Made by a program: the position numbers and the translations under genes. DNA of 16,860 nt, taken from assembly GCA_013824385.1 (NCBI GenBank), contig PNNU01000021.1:1-16860 (forward strand), given 5' to 3'. Shown here piece after piece: positions 15,009 through 16,860 of this stretch. Positions within the stretch are counted from its first letter, which is position 1. The number at the start of each line of letters is the position of its first letter. Source of the DNA: Anaerolinea sp. Its GTDB lineage: Bacteria; Chloroflexota; Anaerolineae; Anaerolineales; Anaerolineaceae. The notes under the pieces were generated by a model, which searched no databases, had not been told where the DNA came from, and worked only from the letters and a program-made list of their open reading frames with translations.

Positions 15009-16860
15009 TTTCACTCCGATGCAATGGCAAAGTAAATATAAAAATACTTCCTTTGCCTAATTCACTTTCCACCCAAATTGTCCCACCTAGTAATTCCACC
15101 AGGCGTTTGCAAATGGAAAGTCCTAAACCGGTTCCTTCATATTTCCGGGTTAACCCGGTATCAATTTGTTTAAAGGGTATGAACAAAGTTTGAATATTTT
15201 CCGCCGTAATGCCGATACCTGTATCCTTGATGGAAATCTTCAAATAATCCCCTTCAATCTGGCTGATTAGCACAACCTCGCCAGATTCAGTGAATTTCAC
15301 TGCATTATTCAACAAATTGAGTAATATTTGTTCCACTCTGCGCTTGTCACTCACCACCGAAATAGGCTCATGGTCAATGAATTTTGTCAGCTTCAATCCT
15401 TTGATGAGCGCCATTGGTTGTATCTTTTCAACGCATTGACGGAACACATGAGTGATCTCAAACTCTTCGTTAGTTATTGTGACTTGATCTGCCTCGATTT
15501 TTGAAATATCCAGCACATCATTGATCAGGTTTAACAGATGCAGCGCACTGGACTGTACCATCTTTAATTGTTTTTCCTGTTCAGCGCTTAATGGACCGAC
15601 CAATTTCTGCAGCAATATTCCTGTAAATCCAATAATCGAATTTAATGGCGTGCGCAGTTCATGCGACATGGTGGCTAAAAAAGCGGATTTCAGCTTGTCA
15701 GCAGATTCTGCCTTGGCAACCGCCACCTTTAATTCTTCAACCTTCTTCCGTTCAGTGATGTCCGTTATCGAACCGATATAACCAACCACTTCGTCTTTAG
15801 CATTGCATTCAGGTACTGCCTGGCCGATGACCCAAACCACAGACCCATCCTTGTGGATAAAACGGTAATCTGCAGTCGATGATTTGGATAATGAAGTTAC
15901 AAGTTCCCAATTGCTTGATAACATCTGCTTGTCATCTGGATGAACTGCATTCAACCAACCATTTCCAATGGCTTCGTCAAACGACATACCAGAAATCTTG
16001 CTCCAGGTATTATTAACGAAGGTTGTTTTTCCATCGATATCCGTTCTGAAAATACCCACAGGGGTTACCCTTGTAAGGGCTTCATACCGTTTTTCACTTT
16101 CTTCCAGTTCTTTTTCAGCTATTTTTCGAGCTGTAATATTCCTTATAAAAGCAATTACCTTGTTATTTTCACATGCAATGAAACGGGATTCATAATTACG
16201 TTGTTCTCCATCTACCTGAAGGTCAAATTCAAATAAACGAACTTCCTGACTTTTTATCGTTTCTTTGATTATTTCAAGAAATTGTTTTTGCAGCCCTTCT
16301 TGCAGCCCATTAAACACACTTTCATCAATCAGCGTGGATTTGTTCTGGATTACCGTTTCTCCGGTGGATTGGTGATAATCAAGAATCACTCCGTCTGGAG
16401 ATAACCATAAAACATGGTCAGGGTTATTTACAAAAAGCGAACGGTAATGAGATTCACTTTCAGATAATTTTTTCGTTTGGCGAGACACCTGTATTCTTGA
16501 AGTTACACTCACTGCAAAAAGGAATAAGATTATTCCCAAGGTGACAAGCGCTAATTGAGAAACCCAGGCAGGGATTTTTTCAACCACCAACCCTTTAGCG
16601 TTTGTCCCAAAATATTTATCCAATGCTTGATAATAAACTGATCCTTCATCCACTTTCATCGCGTTGAGGTTTTCATCAACTCTAGACATCAGATAGTCAG
16701 TTTGTGGTCCGTTTTTTGGATAAGCAAAGGTCAACTTGGTGGGTTGAATAATGATAGGAGTTTTAGTTAAATGATATGCATCTTCATTGCTATCACCGAA
16801 ATCCTTGTTTGTTACCCCCGCGTCTGCCCTTCCACTTTGAACCGCCTCAAACACCGCAGC
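15001..16860 (-). CDS. BvgS-like sensor kinase with solute-binding domain and two PAS domains, N-terminus missing
   Basis: The reading frame runs to the window edge, so the N-terminus is missing; 619 residues are visible. The first 90 or so are the end of an SBP_bac_3 (amino-acid binding type) domain: AVQSGRADAGVTNKDFG is its hallmark, followed by KLTFAYPKNG and a final helix. One membrane segment follows (about 98-118 counted from base 16854), then PAS1 (about 135-245, ending RNITARK), PAS2 (about 255-378, ending TDITERKK), HisKA and HATPase_c. The phosphoacceptor is the His of MSHELRTPLNSIIGF, encoded at 15661-15663, a canonical H box. LLNLLNNAVKFT, DTGIGI and GTGLGLSIC complete the kinase core. 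There is no attached receiver; the next two genes supply them, and the stop overlaps the first. The binding domain suggests direct sensing of an amino acid or similar solute. Confidence 0.95.
   Translation of the reverse strand, partial: AAVFEAVQSGRADAGVTNKDFGDSNEDAYHLTKTPIIIQPTKLTFAYPKNGPQTDYLMSRVDENLNAMKVDEGSVYYQALDKYFGTNAKGLVVEKIPAWVSQLALVTLGIILFLFAVSVTSRIQVSRQTKKLSESESHYRSLFVNNPDHVLWLSPDGVILDYHQSTGETVIQNKSTLIDESVFNGLQEGLQKQFLEIIKETIKSQEVRLFEFDLQVDGEQRNYESRFIACENNKVIAFIRNITARKIAEKELEESEKRYEALTRVTPVGIFRTDIDGKTTFVNNTWSKISGMSFDEAIGNGWLNAVHPDDKQMLSSNWELVTSLSKSSTADYRFIHKDGSVVWVIGQAVPECNAKDEVVGYIGSITDITERKKVEELKVAVAKAESADKLKSAFLATMSHELRTPLNSIIGFTGILLQKLVGPLSAEQEKQLKMVQSSALHLLNLINDVLDISKIEADQVTITNEEFEITHVFRQCVEKIQPMALIKGLKLTKFIDHEPISVVSDKRRVEQILLNLLNNAVKFTESGEVVLISQIEGDYLKISIKDTGIGITAENIQTLFIPFKQIDTGLTRKYEGTGLGLSICKRLVELLGGTIWVESELGKGSIFIFTLPLHRSENE

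Noticed and set aside
1..16860. CRISPR arrays, transposases, integrases, tRNA or rRNA genes, and signs of a defence system
   Set aside because: I looked for regularly spaced repeats, cloverleaf sequences and mobile-element proteins and found none. Gene content is sensory, transport and proteolytic.

Overview
The window is about 16.9 kb of moderate-GC bacterial chromosome, densely packed and rich in signal transduction. Several extracytoplasmic proteins are lipoproteins with Thr/Ala/Pro/Glu-rich linkers (for example the TEAVATEAVVTEQPAA stretch). Together with an HtrA lipoprotein carrying two PDZ domains, this points to Chloroflexota, probably Anaerolineae. That placement is inferred from protein style, not from a marker gene. 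No rRNA, tRNA, CRISPR array, insertion sequence or phage gene is visible.

Left part (1-4474, plus strand): the end of an OmpR-family response regulator overlaps its histidine kinase by one base. A serine protease of the DegP/HtrA type follows. Its promoter region holds two perfect CCTTAAGG copies 11 bp apart, placed where an OmpR/PhoB-type activator would bind. This looks like an envelope-stress circuit of the CpxAR-DegP or CssRS-HtrA kind. A small lipoprotein with its own promoter and terminator closes the block.

Middle (4479-9521): an FTR1-type iron permease (minus strand) is divergent from a two-gene unit that is the main find. The first gene encodes a lipoprotein that matches LsrB, the autoinducer-2 (AI-2) binding protein, along its whole length. 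All six ligand-contacting residues known from Salmonella LsrB are present. Nine bases later comes a membrane histidine kinase with an extracytoplasmic helical domain, a PAS domain and a kinase core. No Lsr transporter, LsrK or LsrR is present, so the pair reads as an LsrB-based AI-2 sensor, analogous to LuxP-LuxQ but built from a different receptor. A strong terminator ends the unit and a pirin gene follows.

Right part (9551-16860, minus strand): two tandem paralogous MFS transporters share a 13-bp element at the same distance upstream of each start. Further upstream on the same strand is a three-gene operon. It encodes a BvgS-like kinase (solute-binding domain, TM, two PAS, HisKA, HATPase; its N-terminus lies beyond the window), a stand-alone CheY/DivK-like receiver, and a receiver-GAF-GAF-HD-GYP protein predicted to degrade cyclic di-GMP. 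In total the window has three histidine kinases and three response regulators. The LsrB-linked kinase has no regulator beside it.
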